Source of the DNA: a bacterium
Lineage (GTDB): Bacteria > Babelota > Babeliae > Babelales > Vermiphilaceae
Reading direction: 5' to 3'
Length of the DNA: 6,130 nt
Assembly (NCBI GenBank): GCA_030672115.1
Contig: DAOVGZ010000060.1
Location: 1-6,130, forward strand
Shown: one piece after another, positions 6,045 through 6,130 of the stretch
Layout: each line of letters starts with the position of its first letter
Numbering within the stretch: position 1 is the first letter of the stretch
Made by a program: the position numbers and the translations under genes
Notes under the pieces: model-generated
The model's input: the letters and a program-made list of their open reading frames with translations, nothing else
Database searches by the model: none
Told to the model about the DNA's origin: nothing

Positions 6045-6130
6045 CGGGCAGATGCCGACCAACACCACGGGAGGGCTCAAGTCCATCGGGCATCCCGTGG
6101 GAGCAACAGGCATAAGGCAGATAGCTGATT
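5950..6130 (+). CDS. Thiolase (acetyl-CoA acetyltransferase, SCP-x/archaeal type), internal C-terminal fragment
   Basis: About 60 residues in the frame with codons at 5950, 5953 and so on, lacking both ends. The window stops before the stop codon and the start side is replaced by unrelated DNA. Key blocks: [19 protein letters not shown], an acidic [15 protein letters not shown], then [15 protein letters not shown]. The GHP histidine belongs to the catalytic loop of thiolases, which condense or cleave acyl-CoA thioesters. The LGFCEKG...[14 protein letters not shown] wording is typical of the SCP-x-like thiolases common in archaea, Chloroflexi, actinobacteria and some Deltaproteobacteria. Its G+C content and codon use (GGG, CTC, AAG, GTG) differ completely from all other genes here, so it probably comes from another organism. 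Confidence 0.9.

Noticed and set aside
5817..6113. Minus-strand open frame of 98 codons
   Set aside because: It crosses the probable chimeric join and lies opposite two supported plus-strand coding segments; no family resemblance.
1..6130. tRNA, rRNA, CRISPR array, insertion sequence or transposase
   Set aside because: None seen on reading both strands; apart from the short gaps described, the window is filled by protein-coding genes.

Overview
The window looks like a contig end from an AT-rich, Gram-negative-type bacterium. The lipoprotein signal peptidase, the lipoprotein with a lipobox and the SurA-like periplasmic protein all imply two membranes. Very A+T-rich DNA, Lys/Phe/Ile-heavy proteins, compact all-plus-strand gene packing, and small secreted proteins sharing one leader resemble Candidatus Dependentiae (TM6) or another reduced, host-associated lineage. 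That placement is inference from style, not proof. TGA ends pheT and lspA and tryptophan is TGG, so the standard bacterial code applies.

Positions 2-2468 form a tight operon-like block: the 3' part of pheT (phenylalanyl-tRNA synthetase beta), lspA (overlapping pheT by 4 nt), pgpA and comF, with gaps of 8 and 3 nt. A well-formed promoter (2514-2542) then starts a second unit. This encodes a parvulin/PrsA-like lipoprotein with a Cys/His/Met-rich tether, closed by a strong intrinsic terminator (3709-3751). A SurA-like periplasmic protein follows (3767-4615). The LspA encoded upstream is the kind of enzyme that would process the lipoprotein.

Positions 4579-5961 are the accessory part. A 229-bp segment occurs twice as direct repeats 987 bp apart (4579-4807 and 5566-5794, 11 mismatches, no gaps). 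It carries the last codons of the surA-like gene, a ribosome-binding site, and the signal peptide plus Gly/Ala-rich segment of a small exported protein. The two genes that start in it (4644 and 5631) share residues 1-55 and then have unrelated C-terminal parts. The second copy also carries a 12-codon remnant of the surA-like 3' end. A 17-bp hairpin lies between the two genes.

From about 5950 to the end, composition jumps from about 17% G+C (5821-5880) to about 63% (6001-6120). Another frame encodes the C-terminal part of an SCP-x/archaeal-type thiolase with no N-terminal part. This is most likely a chimeric assembly join to DNA from another organism. It truncates the gene at 5631, so the tail of that reading frame is artefactual.
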